NCBI GenBank assembly: GCA_964535015.1
Contig: CAZHRU010000115.1
Span: 1-6,733 of the forward strand
Length of the DNA stretch: 6,733 nt
From: CAZDUS01 sp964535015
GTDB taxonomy: Bacteria > Verrucomicrobiota > Kiritimatiellia > CAIKKV01 > CAITUY01
Direction: 5' to 3'
Program-made: the position numbers and the translations under genes
The notes under the pieces: model-generated
Database searches by the model: none
Seen by the model: only the letters and a program-made list of their open reading frames with translations
Told to the model about the DNA's origin: nothing
In this document: piece by piece, positions 1-6,668 of the stretch
Position numbering within the stretch: position 1 is the stretch's first letter
How the letters are laid out: each line of letters starts with the position of its first letter

Positions 1-347
1 TGTTTGTGACGGACTATCCGCGGGAGGCGAAGGCGTTCTATATGAAGGTGTCGCCGAATGACTCGCGGCTGGTGCGAAACTTCGATTTGTTGGCGCCGGA
101 GGGGTACGGGGAGATTATTGGCGGGAGTCAGCGCGAGGAGGATGCCGGGGTGATAGTGGAGAATCTCAAAGCCAAGGGATTGAATCCGGAGGATTATTCC
201 TGGTATCTCGATTTACGGCGGTACGGGAGTGTGCCGCATGGCGGTTTCGGGCTGGGGGTGGAGCGGACGGTGGCGTGGTTGTGCGGACTCAAGCATGTCC
301 GCGAGACGATTGCGTTTCCGCGGACGATGGGGCGGGTGTATCCGTAA
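1..347 (+). CDS. asnS: Asparaginyl-tRNA synthetase, C-terminal fragment (5' end outside window)
   Basis: This is the C-terminal end of a class IIb aminoacyl-tRNA synthetase that charges tRNA-Asn with asparagine in the cytosol. The frame is open to the left edge (codons TTT GTG ACG GAC from position 3), so the GTG at 6 is an internal Val, not a start. About 115 codons are visible. They hold the GEIIGGSQREED block (residues 35-46 counted from that GTG), the YLDLRRYGSVPHGGFGLGVER stretch, which contains class II motif 3 with its ATP-binding Arg (residue 87), and the terminal FPRTMGRVYP. The GEIIGGSQRE block and the FPR-type ending favour AsnRS over AspRS, in which the equivalent block usually differs. 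The stop is TAA at 345-347. A 112-bp gap with its own promoter candidate separates it from the aconitase gene, so co-transcription is not required. No terminator hairpin with a T-tract follows. The family call is firm; only completeness is unknown. Confidence 0.93.
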   Translation, partial: FVTDYPREAKAFYMKVSPNDSRLVRNFDLLAPEGYGEIIGGSQREEDAGVIVENLKAKGLNPEDYSWYLDLRRYGSVPHGGFGLGVERTVAWLCGLKHVRETIAFPRTMGRVYP

Positions 348-349
348 GT

Positions 350-416
350 GATTCAGCATTGAACCGCGGGGCGGATGCACTTATTCTTTCGGCCTTTGCG
401 CGGGTTTCGATTCAGC
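350..416 (+). repeat. 8-bp direct repeat GATTCAGC flanking the acn promoter candidate
   Basis: GATTCAGC occurs at 350-357 and again at 409-416, 59 bp apart in the same orientation. One copy lies just upstream of the -35 candidate and the other lies in the leader. The arrangement would suit a pair of regulator sites, but the repeat is short and could be coincidental. Confidence 0.25.
359..387 (+). promoter_or_regulatory. Candidate sigma70-type promoter of the acn-icd operon
   Basis: TTGAAC at 359-364 and TATTCT at 382-387 are separated by exactly 17 bp. Each matches the housekeeping consensus at 4 of 6 positions. Initiation would fall near 393-395 and give a leader of about 70 nt before the aconitase start. 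The position, just after the asnS stop and ahead of two TCA-cycle genes, makes biological sense, but two 4/6 boxes can arise by chance. Confidence 0.4.
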
Positions 417-429
417 GAGAAATTTCGCT
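414..429 (+). other. Small hairpin in the acn leader
   Basis: AGCGA at 414-418 pairs perfectly with TCGCT at 425-429, and a G-T pair can extend the stem to 6 pairs around a 4-nt loop. No T-tract follows, so it does not look like an intrinsic terminator. It sits about 24 nt upstream of the Shine-Dalgarno sequence and could affect mRNA stability or be incidental. It lacks the CAGUGN loop of an iron-responsive element. Confidence 0.3.
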
Positions 430-452
430 CTACCTGCCGGGGATAAGTTCTT

Positions 453-459
453 AGGAGAG
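453..459 (+). promoter_or_regulatory. Shine-Dalgarno that selects the aconitase start
   Basis: AGGAGAG precedes three in-frame ATGs at 460, 466 and 472. From the end of AGGAG the spacings are 2, 8 and 14 nt. Only 466 has normal spacing, and it gives the N-terminus MGMNVTQKIL, which resembles the usual start of this aconitase type. The ATG at 460 is too close to be the main start. Confidence 0.7.
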
Positions 460-465
460 ATGAAC

Positions 466-2409
466 ATGGGTATGAATGTTACGCAGAAGATATTGAGTTC
501 GCATCTTGTTGGCGGGGACTTGGTGCCCGGGCGAGAGATAGCGATTCGCATTGACCAGACGTTGACCCAGGATGCCACCGGCACGATGGCGTACCTGCAA
601 TTTGAGGCGATGGGATTGGACCGGGTCCGTAACGAACTGGCGGTGAGTTATGTGGATCACAACACGATCCAAGTGGGGTATGAAAACGCCGATGACCACC
701 GGTATTTGCAGTCGGTGGCCGCCAAGTATGGCGTTGTCTATTCCCGGCCCGGAAACGGGATCTGCCACCAGGTGCATTTGGAACGGTTTGGGGCCCCGGG
801 CAAGACCCTGCTGGGTTCCGATTCGCACACGCCGACCGGCGGCGGGTTGGGAATGATTGCCATGGGGGCCGGCGGAATTGATGTGGCCGTAGCCATGGGC
901 GGGGGCGCGTTCTATCTCACGGCGCCGAAGGTGGTGCGCATCCGCCTGACCGGGAAACTGCGGCCCTGGGTGACGGCCAAGGATGTGATTCTCAAGGTTC
1001 TGCAGATCTTTTCGACGAAGGGGAACGTGGGGTGCATCTTTGAGTACGCCGGGCCGGGGGTGAAGACCCTGAGTGTGCCTGAGCGGGCGACGATTACGAA
1101 CATGGGTGCCGAGTGCGGTGTGACGACCTCGGTGTTTCCGAGCGACGAGATTACCAAGGAATTCCTCGAGGCGCAGGGGCGGGCCGAATGCTGGAGGGAA
1201 CTGAGTGCCGATCCGGATGCCGTGTACGAGCGTGAAGAGACGATCAACCTTTCCAAACTGGAGCCGATGGCGGCGGCACCGCATTCGCCGGATCATGTGG
1301 TGACGGTGGCGTCGTTGGCGGGCACCAAGGTGGACCAGGTGTTGATTGGATCCTGCACGAACTCCTCCTATACGGACCTGAAGACGGTGGTCAAGATTAT
1401 CGAGGGGCACACGGTGCATCCGGACGTCAGTGTCGGTGTGGCGCCGGGGTCGCGGCAGGTGTTGAAGATGCTGGCGGATGACGGCGGGTTGGCGACGTTG
1501 TTGGGGGCAGGGGTGCGGCTCCTGGAGAGCGCGTGCGGGTTCTGCATTGGCAATTCGCAGTCTCCGTCCACCGACGCCGTGTCGTTGCGGACCAACAACC
1601 GCAATTTCGAGGGTCGGTCGGGGACCAAGTCGGCAAACGTCTATCTGGTGAGTCCGCCGGTGGCGGTGTTGGCGGCGTTGAGCGGGCGGGTGGTGGATCC
1701 GATGGCGGACGGGGCGGTCAAGTATCCGCGCGTGCGGATGCCGAAGCGGTTTGACGCGGATGATTCCCTGTTAATCCAGCCGCCGACGGACGGGGCGGCG
1801 GTTGAGATATTCCGTGGACCGAACATCGGGGAGCCGCCGCGGAATGTGGCGATGCCTGGTGTGATCCGAGGGGTGGCGACGTTGAAGGTGGGTGACAAGA
1901 TCACCACGGACCACATCATGCCGGCGGGGGCGCGGTTGAAATACCGGTCCAATGTGCCGGCGTATTCGGCGTACGTGTTCGAGGGGGTGGACGCGGGGTT
2001 TGCGAAGCGGGCGGGGGAACTGCGCGACGCCGGGCAGGCCACCTTCATTGTGGCCGGGGATTCCTACGGGCAGGGGTCCAGCCGGGAGCATGCGGCGCTG
2101 TGTCCGATGTACCTCGGGGTCAAGGTGGTGTTGGCCAAGAGCATTGAGCGAATCCATACGGCCAATCTGATCAACTTTGGCATTCTGCCGCTGGTTTTTG
2201 AGAAGGCGTCGGACTACGACAAGATTGCGCAGGGGGATGCCCTGGAGATTGGCGGTGTCCGGGAAGCGATTGCAGGGGGTGTCGGATTGCTGACGATTCG
2301 AAATGTGTCGCGGGGAGTGGATGTGCAGGTGAAGATGGAGTTGAGCCAGCGTCAGCGGGCGATCATCCTGGCGGGTGGACTTTTGAATTATACACGGGAA
2401 TCGAAATAA
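466..2409 (+). CDS. acn: Aconitate hydratase, Aquifex-type short form
   Basis: This cytosolic [4Fe-4S] enzyme isomerises citrate to isocitrate through cis-aconitate in the TCA cycle. Residues here are numbered from the upstream ATG at 460 (649 aa); the preferred start at 466 gives 647 aa. The order is the large alpha/beta cluster-binding region (about 1-400), a linker, then the swivel domain (about 460-649). Visible motifs are IDQTLTQDATGT (31-42), VDHN (65-68) and LGSDSHTPTGGG (118-129). The cluster ligands are Cys299 in GSCTNSS, and Cys359 and Cys362 in ACGFC. TTDHIMPAG is at 482-490. GDSYGQGSSREHAAL (533-547) holds the serine-arginine active site, Ser540 and Arg542, equivalent to Ser642 and Arg644 of mitochondrial aconitase. 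The length and single-block swivel match the roughly 650-residue bacterial 'Aquifex-type' group rather than AcnA (about 890) or AcnB. No key residue is missing. icd follows after 24 bp, so the two are probably one operon. A homologous dehydratase such as isopropylmalate isomerase is unlikely, because both halves are fused and icd is adjacent. Confidence 0.95.
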   Translation: MGMNVTQKILSSHLVGGDLVPGREIAIRIDQTLTQDATGTMAYLQFEAMGLDRVRNELAVSYVDHNTIQVGYENADDHRYLQSVAAKYGVVYSRPGNGICHQVHLERFGAPGKTLLGSDSHTPTGGGLGMIAMGAGGIDVAVAMGGGAFYLTAPKVVRIRLTGKLRPWVTAKDVILKVLQIFSTKGNVGCIFEYAGPGVKTLSVPERATITNMGAECGVTTSVFPSDEITKEFLEAQGRAECWRELSADPDAVYEREETINLSKLEPMAAAPHSPDHVVTVASLAGTKVDQVLIGSCTNSSYTDLKTVVKIIEGHTVHPDVSVGVAPGSRQVLKMLADDGGLATLLGAGVRLLESACGFCIGNSQSPSTDAVSLRTNNRNFEGRSGTKSANVYLVSPPVAVLAALSGRVVDPMADGAVKYPRVRMPKRFDADDSLLIQPPTDGAAVEIFRGPNIGEPPRNVAMPGVIRGVATLKVGDKITTDHIMPAGARLKYRSNVPAYSAYVFEGVDAGFAKRAGELRDAGQATFIVAGDSYGQGSSREHAALCPMYLGVKVVLAKSIERIHTANLINFGILPLVFEKASDYDKIAQGDALEIGGVREAIAGGVGLLTIRNVSRGVDVQVKMELSQRQRAIILAGGLLNYTRESK

Positions 2410-2433
2410 TCCTATCAAGGGAGCAAGACGACG

Positions 2434-3699
2434 ATGAGTTACGAGAAAGTGACCGTGCCGCGGGCCGGTAAGAAGATCACGATGGGGTCGAACGGACGGT
2501 TACAGGTGCCGGATTGCCCGGTGATTCCGTTCATTGAAGGCGACGGGATTGGGCGTGACATTACGAAGGCCGCGATGATTGTCTGGAACGCGGCGGTGCA
2601 ACAGGCCTATGGGGGTAAGCGCAAGGTGGAGTGGATGGAGGTCTACGCGGGGGAGAAGGCCAACGCGGTGTATGGCAAGGCCATCTGGCTGCCGCTGGAG
2701 ACGTTGACGGCCTGCCGCGAGTTCCTGGTGTCCATCAAGGGGCCGTTGACGACGCCGGTGGGCGGGGGCATTCGGAGTCTCAACGTGGCGTTGCGGCAGG
2801 AGTTGGACCTGTATGTGTGTCTGCGGCCGGTGCGCTGGTTCACGGGGGTTCCTTCGCCGGTCAAGCAACCGGAGTTGACGGACATGGTGATCTTCCGGGA
2901 GAATTCCGAGGATATCTATGCCGGGATCGAGTGGGCGGCCGGGACCCCCGAGGTCAAGAAGGTGATCCATTTCCTTCAGAGCGAGATGGGGGTCAAGAAG
3001 ATCCGGTTTCCGGAGACCTCGGGCATTGGGATCAAGCCGGTGTCGCGTGAGGGAACGGAGCGGCTGGTGAAGGCGGCGATCCAGTATGCGATTGATGAGA
3101 AGCGGCCGTCGGTGACGCTGGTGCACAAGGGGAACATCATGAAGTTCACGGAGGGCGGGTTCCGGGACTGGGGGTATGAGACGGCCCGCACTCTGTTTGG
3201 CGCCGTGCCGATCGACGGGGGCCCATGGCACAAGATCAGTCTGCCCGGCAAGCGCGAGTTGGTGATCAAGGACTGCATTGCCGATGCGTTTCTGCAGCAG
3301 ATTCTGTTGCGACCGGCGGAGTACTCGGTGATTGCCACGTTGAATTTGAATGGCGATTACATTTCCGATGCGCTGGCGGCCTGTGTGGGCGGCATCGGCA
3401 TTGCGCCCGGGGCGAACATCAATTACGACACCGGTGCGGCCTGTTTCGAGGCCACGCACGGGACGGCCCCGAAGTATGCGGACCAGGACAAGGTCAACCC
3501 GGGCTCGTTGATTCTTTCCGGTGAAATGATGTTCCGCTACATGGGGTGGACTGAGGCGGCGGACCTGATTATTGCGGGGGTGGAGCGCACCATCGGCAAC
3601 AAGACGGTGACGTATGATTTCGAGCGGCTCATGGAAGGCGCCACGTTGCTAAAGTGCAGTGAGTTTGCCGAGGCGATTGCCACCAACATGCGGGGGTAG
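2434..3699 (+). CDS. icd: Isocitrate dehydrogenase, NADP-dependent
   Basis: This enzyme oxidatively decarboxylates isocitrate to 2-oxoglutarate, with NADP as the expected cofactor. It works in the cytosol as a homodimer. The 421-residue protein aligns along its whole length with E. coli Icd (416 aa). Isocitrate-binding residues are Ser115, Asn117, Arg121, Arg131 and Arg155 (the GGIRSLNVALRQ, CLRPVR and IFRENSEDIYAG segments), with catalytic Tyr162 and Lys232. Metal-binding aspartates are Asp284, Asp308 and Asp312. NADP-selecting positions are all kept: Lys347 and Tyr348 in GTAPKY, Val354, Tyr394 and Arg398 in TVTYDFER. Ser115 corresponds to the serine phosphorylated by AceK in enteric bacteria; no aceK is visible here. 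AAGGGAG at 2417-2423 is a good Shine-Dalgarno 10 nt before the ATG. The gene lies 24 bp after aconitase, which supplies its substrate. The stop is TAG at 3697-3699, and no terminator hairpin is seen before the next gene. Confidence 0.97.
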   Translation: MSYEKVTVPRAGKKITMGSNGRLQVPDCPVIPFIEGDGIGRDITKAAMIVWNAAVQQAYGGKRKVEWMEVYAGEKANAVYGKAIWLPLETLTACREFLVSIKGPLTTPVGGGIRSLNVALRQELDLYVCLRPVRWFTGVPSPVKQPELTDMVIFRENSEDIYAGIEWAAGTPEVKKVIHFLQSEMGVKKIRFPETSGIGIKPVSREGTERLVKAAIQYAIDEKRPSVTLVHKGNIMKFTEGGFRDWGYETARTLFGAVPIDGGPWHKISLPGKRELVIKDCIADAFLQQILLRPAEYSVIATLNLNGDYISDALAACVGGIGIAPGANINYDTGAACFEATHGTAPKYADQDKVNPGSLILSGEMMFRYMGWTEAADLIIAGVERTIGNKTVTYDFERLMEGATLLKCSEFAEAIATNMRG

Positions 3700-3714
3700 G
3701 GTGTTGGGTTGAAG

Positions 3715-3744
3715 TTGTCCTGGGGCGGGGGGCGGTGGTATAAT
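3715..3744 (+). promoter_or_regulatory. Extended -10 promoter for the BFN-UVR gene
   Basis: TATAAT at 3739-3744 is a perfect -10 box, preceded by TG at 3736-3737, giving the extended form TGGTATAAT. TTGTCC at 3715-3720 is a 4/6 match to the -35 box, with an 18-bp spacer. Initiation is expected near 3751, leaving only about 13 nt before the ATG at 3764, with the Shine-Dalgarno at the very 5' end. It suggests the gene can be transcribed independently of acn-icd. Confidence 0.6.
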
Positions 3745-3763
3745 CGGGGGCAGGAGAGGGGTC

Positions 3764-4336
3764 ATGATTCACGTTAAAGTAGCTGGATTATCGTTATCGA
3801 ACATGGGGTTCGTGGTCTTGTTGCGTGGCGAGCATGATCCCCGGACGTTGCCTATCTTTATCGGTGGCGCTGAAGCGCAGTCGATTGCTGTGCGAATGGA
3901 TAATGTGGAGATCCCCCGTCCGCTCACCCATGATCTTTTCAAGAGCGTCCTGGACTGCGCCGAGTGCCGGCTCAAACGTGTGGTCATCAATGATCTTGTT
4001 GATGGTACGTTTTTCGCGGTGTTGGTGCTGGAGCACGACGCGGTGGAGGCCGAGGTGGATGCGCGGCCCAGCGATGCCGTGGCCCTGGCCATCCGGACGG
4101 CGGCTCCCATTTATGTGTTGGGCAAGGTGATGGACCAGGCCGGGATCCTGATTGAGGAGAAGGGCGGGGAGGCGGAGAAGAAGACGCCGTCCGTCAAGCA
4201 TCCGGCGCACCCCGAGTCCGGGGTTGAGCAGATGAAGGTGCAATTGGAACAGGCGATCAGCAGTGAGCGGTACGAGGAGGCGGCGCGTCTGCGTGACGCC
4301 ATCCGGAAGGCCGAGCAGGAGCACAACCGGAATTGA
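3764..4336 (+). CDS. Bifunctional nuclease family (BFN/DUF151) protein with C-terminal UVR motif
   Basis: The 190-residue soluble protein has two parts. Residues 1-130 form a BFN domain: MGFVVLL (14-20), LPIFIGGAEAQSIA (29-42), KRVVINDLVDGTFFAVL (71-87), and the family signature VDARPSDAVALAIR (98-111) followed by PIYV. A charged, probably flexible linker (about 131-153) leads to a UVR motif at about 155-185 (QLEQAISSERYEEAARLRDAIRKAE is its core region), as in UvrB/UvrC and clamp-protein adaptors. Plant and Mycobacterium members of this family have been reported to have nuclease or defence-related roles, but most bacterial members are uncharacterised, so no substrate is assigned. Cys65 and Cys68 form a CxxC pair. 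AGGAG at 3752-3756 lies 7 nt before the ATG, which fixes the start. The 64-bp gap after icd holds its own promoter. It is convergent with the kinase gene, with 6 bp between the stops. The family call is firm; the molecular role is open. Confidence 0.88.
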   Translation: MIHVKVAGLSLSNMGFVVLLRGEHDPRTLPIFIGGAEAQSIAVRMDNVEIPRPLTHDLFKSVLDCAECRLKRVVINDLVDGTFFAVLVLEHDAVEAEVDARPSDAVALAIRTAAPIYVLGKVMDQAGILIEEKGGEAEKKTPSVKHPAHPESGVEQMKVQLEQAISSERYEEAARLRDAIRKAEQEHNRN

Positions 4337-4342
4337 GGCGGA

Positions 4343-6658
4343 TCAGGCGCCCGTGGGGGTGTGGGTCAGTTCCGCCACTGCCCGGATCAGGGTTTCCGCC
4401 TGATAGGGTTTCGGGACGATGCTGCGGAAGCCGTACTTGCGGTAGTTGGACAGTACGGGATCATTGGAATAACCACTGGAGACGATGGCTTTTACGGCAG
4501 GGTCAATTTCCCGGAGGCGTTGGATGGTGTCCTTGCCGCCCATGCCGCCGCGGATGGTCAGGTCGAGGATGACGACATCGAACGGATGATCGGACGATCG
4601 TGCCGAATCGTAAGCGGCGAGGGCTTCCTCGCCGGTGGAGACGGCGGTGATTCCGCAACCGTTGCGGGTCAGGATCCGGGTGGCAAGATTCCGGATGGCC
4701 TCCTCATCATCCATGATCAGGACCCGGGTACACCCTCCCGTATTTTTGGGGATCCTTGCCGTTGGCAGAGAAGAGGAAGCGGTGGTGATGGCAGGCAGGA
4801 AGAGATCGAACGTGGTGCCGATCCCGAGGCGAGAGTGAACGGTGATATGGCCGGCATGGTTATTGATGATGGAGAGCGTGGTGGCCAGTCCCATTCCGCT
4901 ACTGTGTTGCTTGGTGGTGAAATAGGGGTCAAAGATTTTGGTCAGGTGGCGCTCCGGGATGCCGACTCCTGAATCCGTGATGGCGATCTTGAGGTAGGGG
5001 CCGGGCGGCAAGGGAACGGGGCTGTCGTCTTCAAGGAGCAGATTTTCGGCGGCAATGTGGATGGTTCCGCCGCCGGGCATGGCTTGATTGGCATTGACAA
5101 TCAGGTTGCGGATGGCCTGGGCCAATTGCTGCGGGTCAGCCGCACTCTTCCATAGTGAGCCAGGCAGGCGAAGGTCCAGGCGGGAGGTGGTCCCGTGCAG
5201 GGCAAATTCGGCGGCTTCTTTGACCAGCGTGCCGACGTCGATTTCCGCCTTGATGGGAGCACCGCCCTCGGCAAAGGTTAGTAGTTGTTGGGTCAGGAGA
5301 CCGGCCTTTTGGACGGATTCTTCGGCATCGGTCAGCATGGGCAGGATCTCCGGTGCGGTTTGCGGATGGGATCGGACGAGCGACACATTCCCCAGAAGGG
5401 TGGTCAGGAGGTTGTTGAAATCGTGGGCGAGGCCGGCGGCGAGGTGGCCCAGGGACTCAAGTTTTTCGGTTCGGATGCGTTCTTCCTGGACACGGAGGAT
5501 TTCCGTGACATTACGGAGAACAAAGACCATGCCTATGGGGGAACTGGATGAGTTGCAGATGGGTTTACCGGTGACGGTCACCCGCAGGTTGCTGTTGTCC
5601 CCGGCCATCAGGCGCAGCGGGACACGGGATTCGTACGGTTGTTTTTCATTCATGGCCTTTTCGATGGCCGGGGCGCAAGGGTGCAGGCTGGCTGCCTCCA
5701 CCAGAGGGAGTATCGTGGAAACCGGGCGTCCGATGAGGTCCTGTTGCGACTGGGCGAGCCAGGTCTCAACGACCGGATTGACCAGGATGACGTTACCAGC
5801 CGTGTCTGCGGCGACGACGCCGTCGCTGATGCTGCGCAGGGTGACGTTCAGCCGTTCCTTTTCGGTGGCTAATTGGTCCCGGGCCTGGGTGAGTTCGGTG
5901 ATATCCGTGAAGATGACGGCGAATTGGCCGGATTTGGGGGAGTAGGCGTGTACGGAGAAATGCTTCTGCAAGGCAACGGCATGGTCCTCGAAGGAGGCGG
6001 GGGTTCCGGTCAGGGCGACGGCGCCATACCGGGCGATCCAGGAGGGTTCGATGGCCGGGATCACTTCCCGCACGGTTTTGCCGAGAATGGTATTGCGGTG
6101 CAGGCCGGTCAGTGCCTCGAAGGCGGGGTTGACGTCGAGAAAACGGTAATCGCGGGGGTGACCGTCCGCATCCAGAATGATTTCATGGAGGGCGAAGCCG
6201 CTGGTCATTTCGGAGAAGAGGGACCGGTACCTTGCCTCGCTCGACCGCAGGGAGTCTGTGGCGAGTTTTTGGGCGGTGATATCCTCGACGATGGCAAATC
6301 CGAACACGGGTTTGTTGTGGGTTCCGCGGATGGCGGTGGCGTTTATCTTGGCCCAGACGATCCGCCCGTCCTTATGGAGGTACCGTTTTTCGGTGGAGAA
6401 GTTGGATCCGGCGGGCATTGTCAGGGACGATCCGGGAAACCGTTTGGATTCGAGGGCCCAATCTTCCGGGTGGGTTAACTGCATCACGGTCTTGTGTTGG
6501 AGTTCATCCTGGGTGTAGCCCACCATGTGGCAGAAGGCGGGATTGCATTCCAGAATGGCGCCCTCTAGGTCGCAAAGCACAATCCCCATGATGGATTGTT
6601 CGAAGATGCTGTTGTAGATCTGGCTCCAGCCGCCAGTGGGTGTGGTGTTTTCGGCCAT
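4343..6658 (-). CDS. Soluble hybrid sensor histidine kinase (PAS x3, HisKA, HATPase_c, receiver)
   Basis: This 771-residue signalling protein autophosphorylates on His and passes the phosphate to its own receiver Asp. PAS 1 spans about 12-130 (NPAFCHMVGYTQDEL; ends in IVEDITAQ), PAS 2 about 140-256 (DVNPAFEALTGL; ends in IFTDITELTQ), and PAS 3 about 268-388 (ends in LRNVTEI). A short coiled helix leads to the H-box LAAGLAHDFNNLL with His412, of the HPK4 type. The ATPase has the N-box NLIVNANQAMPGGG (518-531), G1 DSGVGI (562-567), the F-box FDPYFTTK (576-583) and G2 GMGL (588-591). The receiver (about 644-762) has Asp650/Asp651, phosphoacceptor Asp699, Ser727 and Lys750. All catalytic residues are present. 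There is no signal peptide or membrane segment, so the signal should be cytoplasmic. No HPt domain, DNA-binding output or partner regulator is visible. The ATG is the most upstream possible start, because an in-frame TAG sits 9 nt before it; there is no Shine-Dalgarno. The signal is unknown. Confidence 0.93.
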   Translation of the reverse strand: MAENTTPTGGWSQIYNSIFEQSIMGIVLCDLEGAILECNPAFCHMVGYTQDELQHKTVMQLTHPEDWALESKRFPGSSLTMPAGSNFSTEKRYLHKDGRIVWAKINATAIRGTHNKPVFGFAIVEDITAQKLATDSLRSSEARYRSLFSEMTSGFALHEIILDADGHPRDYRFLDVNPAFEALTGLHRNTILGKTVREVIPAIEPSWIARYGAVALTGTPASFEDHAVALQKHFSVHAYSPKSGQFAVIFTDITELTQARDQLATEKERLNVTLRSISDGVVAADTAGNVILVNPVVETWLAQSQQDLIGRPVSTILPLVEAASLHPCAPAIEKAMNEKQPYESRVPLRLMAGDNSNLRVTVTGKPICNSSSSPIGMVFVLRNVTEILRVQEERIRTEKLESLGHLAAGLAHDFNNLLTTLLGNVSLVRSHPQTAPEILPMLTDAEESVQKAGLLTQQLLTFAEGGAPIKAEIDVGTLVKEAAEFALHGTTSRLDLRLPGSLWKSAADPQQLAQAIRNLIVNANQAMPGGGTIHIAAENLLLEDDSPVPLPPGPYLKIAITDSGVGIPERHLTKIFDPYFTTKQHSSGMGLATTLSIINNHAGHITVHSRLGIGTTFDLFLPAITTASSSLPTARIPKNTGGCTRVLIMDDEEAIRNLATRILTRNGCGITAVSTGEEALAAYDSARSSDHPFDVVILDLTIRGGMGGKDTIQRLREIDPAVKAIVSSGYSNDPVLSNYRKYGFRSIVPKPYQAETLIRAVAELTHTPTGA

Positions 6659-6668
6659 GGCACAACTC

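Noticed and set aside
6..8. GTG at 6 as the start of a short stand-alone synthetase-like gene
   Set aside because: The frame is open to the window edge and the preceding Phe codon continues the family's conserved F-V-T-D-Y-P segment, so the gene is cut by the window rather than short.
414..429. Iron-responsive element in the aconitase leader
   Set aside because: The hairpin has no CAGUGN loop or bulged C, and the short bacterial aconitase is not the IRP type. It is kept only as a generic hairpin.
451..1419. Minus-strand open frame of 322 codons opposite aconitase
   Set aside because: It lies wholly against a clear aconitase gene. The translation is rich in Arg, His and Pro with no recognisable domain. 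Strong third-position GC bias removes stop codons from the antisense frame.
1771..2418. Minus-strand open frame of 215 codons opposite the end of aconitase
   Set aside because: It is antisense to the conserved swivel domain with low-complexity composition and no family resemblance.
2500..3459. Minus-strand open frame of 319 codons opposite isocitrate dehydrogenase
   Set aside because: Same explanation: it mirrors a conserved gene, has an Arg/His/Leu/Pro-rich composition, and has no motif.
4337..4376. Bidirectional terminator between the convergent genes
   Set aside because: Only a 6-bp stem with a 28-nt loop can form and there is no T-tract on either side.
4339..4391. 9-bp repeat CGGATCAGG at 4339-4347 and 4383-4391
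   Set aside because: One copy spans the kinase stop and the other is coding. It is short enough to be chance in GC-rich DNA, with no accompanying structure.
5088..5945. Plus-strand open frame of 285 codons inside the kinase gene
   Set aside because: It runs antisense to intact PAS, HisKA and HATPase domains. It is Arg/Ser-rich with no recognisable domain.
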